Shown: positions 11,764-24,829 of the stretch, one piece after another
Layout: the number at the start of each line of letters is the position of its first letter
How positions within the stretch are numbered: position 1 is the first letter of the stretch
NCBI RefSeq assembly: GCF_029784155.1
Contig: NC_073692.1
Coordinates: 318,699,641 to 318,763,640, forward strand
DNA length: 64,000 nt
Source of the DNA: Uranotaenia lowii
Taxonomy: Eukaryota; Arthropoda; Insecta; Diptera; Culicidae
Direction: 5' to 3'
Translations under genes and position numbers: made by a program
The notes under the pieces: generated by a model
What the model was told of the DNA's origin: nothing
What the model saw: only the letters and a program-made list of their open reading frames with translations
Databases searched by the model: none

Positions 11764-12386
11764 CACTGCCGGCCAGAAGTTTGGGATCACCCGCTAAAAA
11801 ACATGCAAATGTTGATCGTTCATATCTCAGTCGTCTTAGGACATATTGCAAATCATCTGATCTCATTTGAAAGATAATGAGCAATAGCTATTTCGGAGGT
11901 ATTTTGCCTATTAATAATGTTATAGTTTTGCATCTAAAACTTAACCTAAAGTTAGAACATTTTCAAAAAATCGCACTCAATATTCAAAGCCAATCATCTC
12001 GCGATAGGGTGAACCAAATTTCAAAATTTGAGTTGCATTCGAATCCTTATTGCATACTTCTCAAAACACAATCAAAAAATTTTGTACAAAAATTTAAGAA
12101 TGTACTATTAATTAATAAAATAGACACTTAAGTTATCGTCCAAAAGTTTGGGATCGCGAGATGATTGGCTTTGAATATTGAGTGCGATTTTTTGAAAATG
12201 TTCTAACTTTAGGTTAAGTTTTAGGTGCAAAATTAAAACATTATTAATAGACAAAATACCTCCGAAATAGCTATTGCTCATTATCTTTCAAATGAGATCA
12301 GATGATTTGCAATATGTCCTAAGACGGCTGAAATATGAACGATCAAAATTTGCATTTTTTTAGCGGGTGATCCCTAACCGGCAGTG
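11764..12386. mobile_element. Hairpin MITE with Tc1-like ends
   Basis: The two arms, 11764-12005 and 12153-12386, are nearly perfect reverse complements of each other and enclose a 147-bp loop. The ends (CACTGCCGGCCAGAAG, then TTTGGGATCACCC) resemble terminal repeats of Tc1-like transposons. The left flank has the expected TA at 11762-11763, while the right flank reads GA. A second internal end-like sequence (CCAAAAGTTTGGGATC) sits at the loop/right-arm border near 12140, suggesting a head-to-head fusion of two short copies. No transposase, so any movement depended on a relative's enzyme. A diverged relative lies at 42.1-42.5 kb. Confidence 0.85.
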
Positions 12387-13610
12387 GATTTTATTGAAAC
12401 TATTTGAAAGATTAATGAGCAAAAAACAAATTGTGGAAAATGGGAGTTTTATCACTTCTTGTATTCTTGATTTTATTGAATTTTGATGATGGTAAATTTC
12501 TTAATTGATAGGTTTTATGCAATGATGTTGTATGTAATTTTGTTGCATACAAGCTTTCATGCAATTTAGTCCAATTTATTAGTTTTTGTCATTATTATTT
12601 ATTATCCCCCCCCCCCCCCCCATCCCCTCGAGATGATCCGTCTCCAAGTGACAAAATAAAGATTTGAAATTTGTTCCGGTCTTAGTTTAACGCACTTATC
12701 GATGAAAAATGAAGAACTTCTGAAAAATTATAAGTTATTAGAGTTTTATTATCAGTTTGATATCTATAACCATTAAAATTAACTTAGACTTATCTCAAAT
12801 GTTTGCTTTTTAAATCGTATAGTTATAAAATGAAAATTATTAAAATTTTGCTTTGAGTTTAGCGCTAATATTAAGAAGCTTAGGAAAACTAATTAAGATA
12901 ACTTAAAGATTTTTTTCTACACCTTCATCTCTCAATAACGTGAAAATTTACATCAATAACGAGAAATTTACTAAAGAGCTGTTTAAGAGACAATTTAAAA
13001 ATACAAAATATACAAAACACGACAAATTTTTTCATCAACATTTTTTTTGCAGTGAATATAATAGATTCGCTGGTTGTTTTGTAGAAAAAATGTAGAAGTT
13101 GTGTTGAAGAATATTGAAATGAGGTTATAGAGAAAATTTGTTTAAAGTTTTCATTATTCTTCTCTTTTATCATACTTTTCTAAAAACATTTTGTTCAGGA
13201 TAGACCCGAATAACCCGGGTGGTTAAAAAGTCTCAAATAAATAAAAATAATAATCTAGCTCAGTGAATTTCAAAGGGAATGGAAGAACAGTGTGTAACTT
13301 ATATTATAGAATCATTTAAAACTGACTGCTCCCCCTCACCAACTCTCCACCTCTTTTCGCTCTCTTAAAATAATCGTTTTTTACTAGATATTAACGAAAA
13401 TCAACCCACCTTTCCCCCCCAAGTAAATAGGAAATGAACCCTGAAATACAATGTGATTTGAAACTAAAAGTATCCATCTTGCCCCGTGTGTCCATAATGT
13501 CCTTATTACCCCCGTTTTCATTGCGAGCGAATTTTTCAACCCTCTACTGTTTGAACTATGAATCGATTGAACATTTTTATTAATTAGTATTTTCAAAAAT
13601 GATTTCAACG
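12387..13610. other. AT-rich non-coding DNA with a 16-C run
   Basis: No gene recognised. It contains a C16 homopolymer at 12606-12621. Confidence 0.3.
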
Positions 13611-15870
13611 AAAACATTTAAGAAACTAATAAGCAAATCTGCATACACAGATTTCTATAAGATCCGATTTGTGTGATTCCTTTTCTGATTTCATGTCTTT
13701 GAATCCGCCGGACTTAATTTCGGACGTTAAGCGAAAGCTGCCAAGCGTTAAAGCTTCAAGGAGCACAGCTTCCTGAATCCCAAGTTCCCTTGACCTCACT
13801 ATTTTCAGTACGGCTCGCATCCAACCGGATACAAATGGAAAGTTTTGCTCTTCGCTTTGACACTTCCACTTCTTCTCTAGACATGTGTATAGAATACAGT
13901 AGAACAACAGACAAATGTCACTCTGAATGGCACAAATGAATCACTCTCACGTTTTCCGTCCTCCCTGGTCTTGTGCTGTCCTAGGTTGGGAGATAAATGA
14001 TAGTCGGGAAGCCAAGCAGCCAGCCAGCCGTTTCGTGCCGGACATTTACTTATCAAGGTTGATGGATTTCGGTGGCAGGAAGATTCTGTGGAAATGGAAT
14101 GTTGAATGAGCTTTTTCCATAGCTTGAAGTTAGCAGGTGAAAAAATTCCACATGTCATTATGAACAATACATAAATAGAAATGTTATCATAATCAACTTC
14201 ATTTCTGTAGTCATTTGAATCCTTGTGATAAAAAGTTAGTTATTAGTGGGTAATACGAATGCTATTTTAAAGAACTCTTTTAAATCGTACTTCTTTCAGA
14301 ACATGAAAAACATACTTTTCGAACCGAGAAACGGCTCAGAACGTCCGCTTATTTATGGCGTAATAACTGCTAATCACAGGTGATATTTTTCCTTACATGT
14401 GACACAGTTTTCAGATCCATCTCAAAATGCTGCAGCTCACACACGTTTTTCTGTCCTCTCTAAATCTCTTTCAGCGTACCTTTGTCAGACAGGAGAAACA
14501 AAACCATGTCAGCCAGCTAGTCGAGCTAAATTATGAAAACATCCAACTGGAGGGATTAGAAATTTAAATCCAACAAATTAATTTCCCGTCATTCCGACAG
14601 CACTAGCTGGCTCGTTCTTGTTGGGTGTTACTGGATTTTGGGTGTTAGATGTTCGGATGCTGCAGACAAGGACGAGGTGAGGTTTTTGTTTTTGAACACA
14701 TCTCGGAGCTTAGAGAACGCGTCTTACTTCTGTGCTGCTGGAAGCGATGATTTCAAAGATTTTCTCCGATGACGATGATGATGATGCTTTTCGCCACACG
14801 GGAAATATCCGGCTCCGTAAGATGGTGAGAAGATTAAAGCCAAATGGGACCTTGAGGCGGGATTTGCTCCATGATTGTGATTGTGATGTGTGTCTGTTTG
14901 AACTTCAACAGCTTCATTTCCGAACAAAAACCGTGAACGGAGCTCCAGGGGTATTTAAGTGCGAATGCGGAACCGACACGCCAAATCGACTTTGTTGAAG
15001 CAACGTTGGAGTCATGTTGGATGGAAGAAATCGCTGCACGGTTGTCTTCACGTTTTCCCATCGGACCTGTCAGCTGCGGGACGTCATTCATTCACCAGGG
15101 CGGCGACGGATTGCATTTTGATCGCTTTGGGAGAAGATTTGCTGTTTTTGAATCGCTGCTCCAAGGGTGACGGGATTCATGTCAGTGAAAAAAATGTCGA
15201 AATTGTCAAATGGATTTGAAATGATGTAAAATAACTTGAACCTTTGTCATTTGCTGACGCATGATGTATACCAATAATTTCTTATCTCGTGAAAAATGAA
15301 CAAATTTGTTGAATTGAATAAAAATATATCAAATGCATTTTCGTCTCATCTTATACATATCAAGCTGCTCATCAAACATTTGAAATAAAGAACGAAAGAC
15401 GGCTTTTTAAAATCCTACCATGTGAAACAAACTTTTTCCAATCCCTTGTTCTACTAGCGGAAGTAAACCCAACATCTCCCTTCCGGAAAAACGCAAACCG
15501 AAAGCCAATTTGTGCTACCTGTTCACCACCCTCTGCCATCCCACAGTTTTCAGAAGGGTGCGAATTAAAAGCCCCTTCCCACTCAGGGCAAAGATAAAGG
15601 TTCCTCGTTCAAACTTGTTGAAAATTGTGCCATAAAGGAGAGAGAAAAAAATACAACACCAGGCAGCAAAAACCTACCACAACAACCACGGTGATTGTGG
15701 TTTAATAATAGGTTTTATTTCGCTCACTTCGTGGGGTGAAGCGGTGTTGTTTTTACACATTTTTTTTCTTGTACACTACAGTTCTCCTCTTTCTTGTTAG
15801 TGGAAAATAAACTCAACTTGTGGCTGCAGCGACAAGTAACTCGATGAACAGTTTTGGCCCCTCTTTGATT
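13611..15870. other. Non-coding island, not repeated in the window
   Basis: It has more balanced composition and mixed short open frames on both strands (for example 14732-14998 + and 14834-15091 -). None has a recognisable domain, a convincing start or splice sites. A small GAT-rich run lies near 14767-14785. It could hold regulatory DNA or an unrecognised exon. Confidence 0.3.
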
Positions 15871-16845
15871 GCAAATTAGGATAAACACCAAAAAGCAATA
15901 ATATTAAAAAAAAAAAAAACGTTTTGAATATTAACTTAATACATTTAAATATCATGTGTAGAACAAAAATATCGGAACAAAATTTATGTTTTAATAAAAA
16001 AATCAGTTTTTTATAATGAGAATATGCTCATAAATAAATGAAAAAATATTTGTAGTAAAAAGTTAAAACCATCAGTTAATAAAATATTTTTAAAAACCAT
16101 GAGACACAAAAGATGGTTGCAGATAAGTCACTAAATCTAATTTTTTTTCCCAAAAAAGGTGTTAAAGACTTTATAAAAAAAAACATTTAGAGTTTGTTTG
16201 CATTTTTGAATTTCCGTATGAACTCTGAATTCGACGAAAACCAAAATTTTCAACAAGAGACAGACTTCAGGAAGAAATAAAGTTTTCAGCATACTTTTTA
16301 ACCAATTCAAATGGGCTACATCAAACTGGATAGTGCGTCAATTTATGGGTACCATAAAAAAAATAAAAAATTTCAATTATGATTTCTTTATAAATAAAAC
16401 AAGGACTTTACCTACTGGTTAAAATAATCACTGTTGTATTGTACTTGAAACATCAAGAATTTAAGCTCAATCGAACTTGATTTAGGGGTGCCTAAAGCCA
16501 CCGGTTTCCAAAAAATGTCCCAGGGCATAAATATGTTTGGGATAGCCTAAGATCTTGACGTTTTATGCATTTAAGTCCGGATTTCCTCTGGCCGAGAGTG
16601 TTCATTTTTGCGTTCCCGAGAATCGGGAAATCTGAAAATCCTTTTCCCGGAATTCTTGAAATTCCGGTAAAAATTTAAAACGAAGATTTAAACACTCTAC
16701 TGCATACGGAACTTTTACTTTATGTTTTTTTTTTTTTTAATTTTAGGTAGTAGTAATGCAAAACATTTCAAACTTTTTTAATGCCTCACAAATTCAATTA
16801 GCAATTATAAAACCCAATACCCAAAAACTGAGTACCGTAATCGGG
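15871..16845. other. AT-rich non-coding DNA
   Basis: No gene. The part at 16560-16680 holds several CCGG/CCCGG words, as in other decayed repeats of the window. Confidence 0.3.
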
Positions 16846-16853
16846 GGTTAGAT

Positions 16854-18727
16854 CAGGGCCGGATTAAGCCAGCGGGGGGCCCGGTTCAATTTTTCTCGGG
16901 GGGGCCCTAAAACTCGATTTTTGTTTTCAAATGCTCTCCCAGAAAATACAAAACCTTTTAAACGTTTAAAAAAACTGGAGATGAGTTCAGTATAGGAACT
17001 ATCTTCAAATAGCCATGTTGTCTGCGTAGAAAATAGTTTTTGGTATCTTCAAATAAAACTTGTTAATCAATCACATGCAAACATTGCGGAAAAGTTTAGA
17101 AATTTCTTAGAAATGAATTGCAGCTTAAATCAGCTTAGAAATCTGATTTAAGCTGCAAATGCAAAATTTAATTCTCATTTTTCACTCTTATCACCACCTA
17201 AAAATTTTCTAATTTAAAAAAAAATACCGGATAGATATTTTAAATGATTTTCTTATCATCATTGATCGTTTGGTTTGTGCTTATTTGAGAAATATTTACC
17301 TAGTGACAATTAGGAAGTATCATGAAGATTTGAAACGTAGAAAACAAAATTTAAAAAAAAAATAAATAAAATAATTAAATCCACATTCCATAGAGAAACA
17401 GATAAAAGAGTTTAAGAATAAAAAACTTTAAATCACTTTATATGCAGAACCAAAATTCAGTGTCTCAAATCTAGATCATAGTTTCAAATCAAGATTTGAG
17501 AAACAAAATATGAATTAAATTTAAAAAAAATACAAAGTCAAAATCAGATCAAAAGCAGAAATTGTAACAAATGTAAAATACCATTCTATATCTTTGAAAC
17601 ACAAAAAAAAATTTTCATAAGATTTTTTTTGAATATTATTATAATCTGATAAAATTTTTTATCATCGAATTCTAAATGTGACGAAAGTTTCATTCGATGC
17701 CCTCAAAGCCACAGGGATATTAGTACAAAAATGATTGGTTAAAAAAATGAGAATAAAGATTAAATGTTTAAAACACAGAATCAGTTATCATTGAAAAAAA
17801 GTCAGATAAGGAATCCAAATGAGTTTAGTACCTTAAACAAAGATCCTGAATTTTCAATATTCAGAAAAATTATGAAACTAAACTTCAGTAACTGAAGAAA
17901 CAACACAAAACTTGAAAATCTAAATGAATTAATCTGAAAAAAGATACAATCACTCAATAATACTAGAAACTCAACTATCAGATCGTTTTTATAATTTGAG
18001 AATGATCATTTGGAAAATGATATGCTGAATTCAAGATATTCACTTCAGTAGATGATAAAATTTTGGTTAAATCATTTGAAAATGTTCCAATTCAAATTTC
18101 AAGTCTAAGACAGAATTAATCCAATTTAAGCAACTAAAGTTTTTTTTTAAAGATTTTACTTTCAAAAATAGGGAGGAAAAATGGTTTATAATTTATAAAC
18201 CAATGATAATTTCAATGATAAAGATTGAAAGGTGAAAGTTATTATAATACGCGGTATTAACCCGGATATTGTGAGGGTAAAATTCTGAAATGTCTATCAT
18301 AATGCGAAATTAGCTGCAGTAAACCATAACTTGGACACTTAACGTAACAACAAACATTATTGTTGCGCACCACGTTTGAATGTAATGAAAATGAAGAGAT
18401 GTTTTTTCTTTATTTTACCTGTTCTGTACAGAATATCGTAACTGATATGTTTCGATGAAAAAAAAATGTAATTTGAGGTGTTTTGCCTCATATTCTTCTT
18501 AATTTATTTTTCGAATTCGGTTTTGTCTAGAAGGTTTTGATATTCTCAGCTCACAAAATGTGGGAGAGCTTCTTCAATGCTTACTCTAGGGGGCCCCCTT
18601 AACGTTTTTAAGACAAAACATATTATTTCACGGGGCCTTTTAGGTTTTATATGTAAAGTGAGCCGGGGGGCCCGGGGCAATTGCCCCTTTTGCCCCCCCC
18701 CCCCCCCCCCCCTTTAATCCGGCCTTG
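16854..18727. mobile_element. Non-autonomous hAT-like element (1.87 kb)
   Basis: The ends are inverted repeats: CAGGGCCGGATTAA at the left, and CAAGGCCGGATTAA when the right end is read in reverse (13 of 14). Both ends continue into G-rich or C-rich tracts with GGGGCCC. The flanks carry a probable 8-bp target duplication, GGTTAGAT (16846-16853) and GGAAAGAT (18728-18735), 6 of 8 matching. The 8-bp length and CAGGG-type ends are typical of hAT elements. The interior is AT-rich without any long ORF, so it could move only with help. It interrupts copy B of the dispersed repeat. Confidence 0.7.
17118..17158. repeat. Perfect 16-bp hairpin inside the hAT-like element
   Basis: TTGCAGCTTAAATCAG at 17118-17133 and its exact reverse complement at 17143-17158 are separated by 9 bases. 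Confidence 0.85.
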
Positions 18728-21400
18728 GGAAAGATTGATCACTTTTTTCAATATTTTTCGATTATTTTAGCTATCAAGAGGAATGTGGCATTTTTCATAT
18801 TTTTTAAACCAGTACTATACATCATGAACGTAAAGCATGGTTTTAGAAATTTATTAGACTACTTTAAATTTGATTTGAAAATCAATTTCGTATCTGTTTT
18901 CGAATTTGATGCATTGGGGTAACACTGATCAGTCTCTATTTTGAGGGTTTTAACGATTTTTCTCGATCACAAAGGATACAAAACACCTTCTGAGTTTCAG
19001 TTTTTCTCGGCTTAGATTTCTACGCGGTCAAAAAAACAACATCGCGGTACTCAATGTGCTTCATCCGAACAACGATTAAAATCGGAAGAAGGACAATGAT
19101 ACAGCATAAATTTAGGGGCTAAATTTTTTAATATTACTCATAAAATTTTAATTTCAAAACCAAATAAAATTTTGCCTTTATTCAATTCTCTAGGCCCTCG
19201 CACTATTCCCCTTTATTTTTTCCTTAACCATTTTATAGGGTTTCTTTCTAGCCTTTTGTCCTAGATTGGCTTACTCTTGAAAACCGTCATTATTTTTTAA
19301 ACATCATAAATTTACCTCAAGCTACAAAAAAAACTGTACATTTACTAAGGAAAAAAGTTAAACTCTAACCTAAATCAACCTGCTGTTCCTTAACGATTTG
19401 ATTTCATCAGGAAGGGTGTTTCTTTGTGAGCCATCGAAAAAATAGATATTTCAAGATTTTGAAATTACATTTTTCCTTACATTTGAAATTTTTAAAAACA
19501 AACCAATTTTTTCCCAATTTGAAATTCAACTGCCGGAGCCTCTTGAAACTCGGAGCCTCTTGGTGGGGGGAGTGTGGTGAGCCGCTTTGCAAATAAATTT
19601 TAAGGTTTTTAACGTAGAAAATAGTTTCAGATATTTTAACTTCAGACTTATTTAGTGATGTTTATCTGAAAAAATTTCATGTTGATCAAAGTTACCCCGG
19701 TTAAACCAACAAACTTGACTGATTGATGCTGCAAAAAATTGGAAAATTTGAGAAAGAATTTTCTTTATTGATAGAAGTCGGTTAGCTCGTAAATAATCAG
19801 ATAACAATCCTTTGTTTTTTTATATATGTCATTTCTTTGCCGATGATTTTGCTAATGTCAACAGTTTTCGAAACGGAAGTTCGAAATGATGAGTGTCTCA
19901 AAATAGAACATTTAGATTCTTTTCGTAGCGTTTCTATATTGGAATTGTTTGGTTTATAGATTCTATGTTGTTTATCACTTTTACACATCTTTTATCAAAT
20001 TCAATTTATTAACCAGTTTTTAGAAGAAAAAATATATAGGCCCAATATTTTAAGAGTATATGTTTTTAATCAATTAGCGACCAGTACAAAGTCCCTAAGC
20101 AGGAAAAAAAACGATACAAAATACACGAAAACGCTTGAAATTCTAAAAAAATCTAGAATTATTCATGTCGGTATGCCATTAAATTGTAAAAATTTTCCAC
20201 TCTGTGGGAATGTTTATCTAACGAAGAAGTTATTTGAATTGCCGTCATGGTATAAATTTAATTTGCAATCAAATTTTCTACTGAGGTGATAAATTTGATT
20301 AAAAACTTTTTAAATTTCTGACGCAAAAATTATGGAATAATTGGTTCATTTTCAGTTTTCTGTTGTTTCTAACCTTTTCTTAAATGAAGTTTCTAACAAA
20401 TGCTTGTCAAACATTGGCCTTAAGTATGGCTAGTTAGAATAACTTTATTCTGGTTTTTGTAAGCCCCATCTAAAGAGATGTTGGTTTTTAGAAGAATAAT
20501 AAAATTATTTTTTTTTTATTTTTTTTTATCAAAAAACATGTTAAAGCCGGATGAAGAAAGGCAACAAAAATTTTTAAAATTATATTTCTCGTTAAAGTAT
20601 ATCGTTGCTTGTTGGACATGATTTAAATGGAAAAAAAATGAAACGAAGGGAATCAATTAAATTTTATTTATTTCTACTTTAATGAAAGGTAGTTAAATTC
20701 ACAAGATAATAAAAATTAAGATGCATTGAAATGTAATGTAATGTATTGTCATGTAATGTAAATGAAATCACACTAGTAGATGACCACATAAAAAGAGCTT
20801 TAGCTCACATTTTCACTTTTTTCCATTCTAACTATCAATAGTTTTATTTATTTCAAAAAATTCTATTTAAAATTTCATATTTCACCGCAATTGTAACAAT
20901 TAAACGCTTTAAGATAAAAAAAAACATTCAAAAAATCCATTGATATTTCATCTAAGCCGGTATCAAAATAATTTTGTTTTTTTTGGTTTTTTAGTTATTT
21001 TTTTTTTTTACCTGGAGGAATAATCAGTTATTCAATATCAAAATAACAAGTTTGTAACAAAACTTTGATTCTAGAATGAAAAATTAAAAAAGAATTTGAA
21101 AAAAGAGGATAGATCTTTTATAGATTTTCAGATTGAAATTCACAATCAGCAATAAATAAAAAAAATGAAACTCGAGTGAAAATCAAGGGTGTGTATTCTC
21201 ATTTTTCTGTTTTAAATCTTTCACATCATGTATGATCATCCAGGTAAAAAAGTACAGTTCAGAAATCAAATATAAAATATTATGGATTTATAAATCTAAA
21301 AAAAAAAATTAATACTATCCCATTAACAGTGGACTCTCGGCAACGAAGCAATCGCTCGAAAGATCATTGAGTAATTTTCTGCCAACACTTCTGGGTTTCA
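18728..21400 (+). repeat. Dispersed AT-rich repeat, copy B (split by the hAT-like element)
   Basis: It continues from the short piece at 16833-16853 (ACCGTAATCGGGGGTTA) and resumes with GATTGATCACTTTTTT directly after the hAT-like element. Blocks shared with copy A occur near 19090, 19190 and 20196. No coding capacity. Boundary on the right is uncertain. Confidence 0.5.
19540..19612 (+). repeat. LINE 3'-tail-like fragment
   Basis: The string GGGGGAGTGTGGTGAGCCGC near 19566 closely matches the 3' end of the minus-strand LINE at 52064-53387 (GGGGGAGTGTGGTGGGCCGC), including the preceding CTC..TTTTGGTG context. It looks like a relic of a related LINE's 3' end. Confidence 0.45.
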
Positions 21401-22260
21401 AGACTCATGCTAATCGTATCTTCAAAATTGTTAAACTACACAAGAGCACAGCATTTTCGGTGCATACCGTCAAACGAAGCATCATGCAACAGCAGGGATA
21501 GACCTATTACATTTTTCATTTCAATAAAATGTAATAAAGTAATTACCTATTTTTAAAAAAAAAACGAAAATGACATAGTTTTTCATATCGTAAGATAGTT
21601 TTTGAAAGTGTTTTGTTCTCAAAGAAAATTTAAAAAATTGCGCAATAGATGCACAAATTTTTATCTTTTTCGATGCCGAAAAAAACTTTCTATTCTATTT
21701 TGTTTAATTATAGAGGATTTTAACCATCTTGGTCATCCTTCCTCTTAAGAAAGTGTGGCCGAAAAAAACTTTAACCAGTATGACGTAATGGCCTAATGAC
21801 AAACTTTTAGCAACATTGTTGGTGTTGAAATATTTTTCGGGCAAACACCAAAATTAAAAAAAAATTTTTTTTTGAGCTGAAATGCACCATAATGTAAATC
21901 AAAAATTCTCCTTTTAAATCTCGCTTCCATATGCTGGAATATAATTGTTTTGCATCACGCGTTTGTTAATTTCTAAATTTCATACATTAAATTATTATTT
22001 TTTTTTAATTTCAGCTTGTAGAATTTTTTTAGATTTTTTACTCATAAATGTATGCAGCACCTTTCTGCTTCTTCTTTTTAAACATTTTGGAAAAGAAAAA
22101 TAAAAATGTTTTTTTCGAACATTACCAAAAATTACTGCAATTGGTGTTTTATGCGTTATGACATCACAAATATATTGACGAGAATAAATTTTTTAACGTC
22201 TCATTTGATTTTTTTATGAAAATTTTATGTTTATTCAGTATGTGGTCAAGCTTCTATTCA
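21400..22260 (+). repeat. Dispersed repeat C, copy 1
   Basis: Several blocks recur in inverted orientation at 32.96-34.06 kb: a CCGTCAAACG..GCATCATGCAACAGC segment, GTTGGTGTTGAAATATTTTTC, and GAATATAATTGTTTTGCATCACGC. It is diverged and non-coding. Confidence 0.5.
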
Positions 22261-22549
22261 AAACATGTTCCTCGCTCTTTTCAACACCTTAGTAACTTTC
22301 TTCCTATGGTATATCCGTCTATCATTTGAAATCTTAATACTCACCGATAAAGTTGCTCAAAAAAATGTCCAAAAATAATCTCACGGTGATTACTCCCCTT
22401 AAAAATTATTAAAACCAACTTGTTGCAACTTATGACTTTTTCATTTTTTTTAACTTTTCTCCAAATTAAATGTTTATGGTTGTTTTTAACATTCTGCTTA
22501 AGTTTTAAAAAAAACTTAAATAGGTTTTGCATTTACAAATCACAGTTAA

Positions 22550-24350
22550 ATTTAAAAATTTATTCATCAAGGTCTATATCAGTCCTGTAAGTGTTTAAAA
22601 TGTATGTAAGGAAAAGTATAAATAATTGAAGCAGTTGAATTTTCGATGACACTTTGGTGCAAGTAAGGAATTTCTAAAAGAAATGTTTTTAGGTAATGTG
22701 CAAGTGTTAAAAATAGCATCGGCGAATAAAATCAGAAAAAGAAAGGGGGTTTTTCTAATTTGGTGGATTACCAATATTCACTTGTAAATCATGGAAAAAA
22801 TTATTGTTTGAACGCAATTTTATGAATCGGGATATAAATAATGCTGTACACGAATATTCTGGCGAAATGAATTCGAATCCTCCAATGTTTCTATGAAAAA
22901 TTATTTGATTAAAAGAAACTCTCGGACATTATCTAAACCATATAAATGTGCCAAACATTGATTTGATCTCCACTATCTATTTTTTATTGATTGAAATTAT
23001 AGAGGCAAGGTACCATTGTTTTTAAAGAAGCTTATTTATTTAATTAAATAACTTTTTGAATCAAGTTAAGTTTCCTAAATTTATTTTTAAAAAAAACATA
23101 GTTTGGTTTTCGTATAGCTTCATCACTCATTTTGTTAAGTATTTTTCTATAGAAATTGTTGTCCAAATCCCAAGTATTTTTACTTAATCAATGACTTCAA
23201 TTCGATCAGGTATACTTCAACTAGATATTTTTACAACTGCAATCGCCATTATTTTTGATAATTAACTTTGGCCCCTGAAAAATATTTGAAATCTTCAAAA
23301 CTACTGCTCTTCATTTTCATTTAAAACTTCCACTGAACTTGTTACTATAGGTTTCAAATAAAAACAAATCAACAACATAGATAAAGGATCTCCTTGACGT
23401 ACAGATCTTTTTATTTTAATCTCTCGCGAAAATTTACATTGATTAAAAGTCTAGAAAATGAATTTTGAAAACAGCTATTTATGAAAATTTAAAACTTTTT
23501 ATTGAATCCCATTCTTTCTAAAGTAAACAATCAATTTTCATGAATTACTCTATCAAACGTCTTTTCCTAAATCAATTATATAAGATTTTTTTTCCTAATA
23601 TTTATTTTAAAAAATTTATCTTTTATAGAACAAGTTGCTTCAAAAAAATTTCTATTTATGTTGGTTTAATTTGTCGGCCTTAGAGATGAAAAGTGATGTT
23701 CTTTTTAGTAGGGACATCTCAAGATTATGAAATTTTTATGTAGATGGATAGAAGGTTAGATGAAATAAAAGATGGTGAAAATGAGCGGGTAGAATTTATT
23801 TTAGAAGCATTATCAAATATCATATCAAATTTTTGATCCTCACGTGCCAAATTAAACTAACATACAAACATTACGGTGGTTAATCTCTTCATTTCTATTT
23901 ATGTTCGAGCATTTTTCATCTTTGGCAAAGACTGAATTATTAAAATTTAATAATATATTTTGATAATTTTTAAAATAGGTTTGTAATCAAAGTTTAAAGT
24001 GTGATTGGTCTGTAATTCGATAAACTGTTTCCACCTTTCATTTGGATCTAAATAATGACTTTTAGTTCATTCCATTTATTACCTCATTTGCTACTTAAAG
24101 AAACTCAATTTTGATTATATCCCAGCATTTTACATAAAAATTCTAAGTAAGGCTATCACTTCCAGAAGATTTTCCAAAAAGACTTCGCTTTATTACTCCA
24201 AAAAATTCTTCATTAGTTATATCATTCATCAATGCATTATTAACAACAAAATTTTGTGGTATTTTGTGAATTGTGTTTTTTTAATGAGCGTCCTTCTTGA
24301 TAAAACGCTCTTCCAAAAACATTTTGAAAGGGTCGCACACATTAGTGTAA
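22550..24350 (-). pseudogene. Decayed Tx1/L1-like LINE reverse transcriptase
   Basis: No long ORF survives, but conceptual translation of the minus strand in shifting frames gives reverse-transcriptase blocks in the right order. Going from high to low coordinates they are: NDITNEEFFGVIKRSLFGKS then SGSDSLT (about 24230-24140), NYRPITL (about 24020), EKTFDRVIHEN then LERMGFNKKF (about 23590-23500), LLINVNF and KRSVRQGDPLSMLL (about 23445-23365), and SGAKVNYQK (about 23275). A C-terminal stretch with IGGFEFISPEYS and FHDLQVNIGNPPN follows near 22880-22770. The RQGDPLS form points to the L1/Tx1 group rather than CR1/Jockey or RTE. The YADD catalytic block is missing or beyond recognition. Many stops and indels show it is long dead. 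Confidence 0.7.
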
Positions 24351-24829
24351 TTTGTTGAACTTAAATTTAACATTGAAACAGATAACAGTTTCTCGTTGAG
24401 AGATTCAAAATCATTTCTTCCCAAAATGTAACTATCGTTTGATACAATAGTCATTGAAAAAATATTCTAGCTTATTTAAATATTATTCTCAAGTAATTGA
24501 CATGAACTTGATATACAAATTTGTCTTTATGCTATTTTATTGGAAAAACATATATTGGACTAACATTCAAATTAGTCTCAAATTTCAGATTTAATTTGTT
24601 GATGTGATACACAAAGAATCAAATTCATACTGTGCCAAAAATTTTAAAAATTACTTCCAATTTAAATGTTATTAAAATGACAATTTGAAAAAATTCTAAG
24701 AAAAACATTCAACTTCGATATAGAATGAAAACGGTGATCACGTAACTATTTGAATTTTACCACAGATCAAAACCTTCAGTTTATTTAGCATAATCAACTA
24801 CTGATTCACCTCAAAACCACTGACTCTAA
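24351..24829. other. AT-rich non-coding DNA, possibly 5' part of the decayed LINE
   Basis: No conserved endonuclease motif could be recognised on the minus strand. It may be the EN-RT linker of the same relic. Confidence 0.25.

Noticed and set aside
11694..12621. G run at 11694 and C run at 12606 as the two ends of one element
   Set aside because: The sequences beyond the homopolymers do not match as inverted repeats and no target duplication was found.
13626..15219. Several ORFs of 60-96 codons on both strands
   Set aside because: No domain, no start context, no splice sites; overlapping frames on both strands contradict each other.
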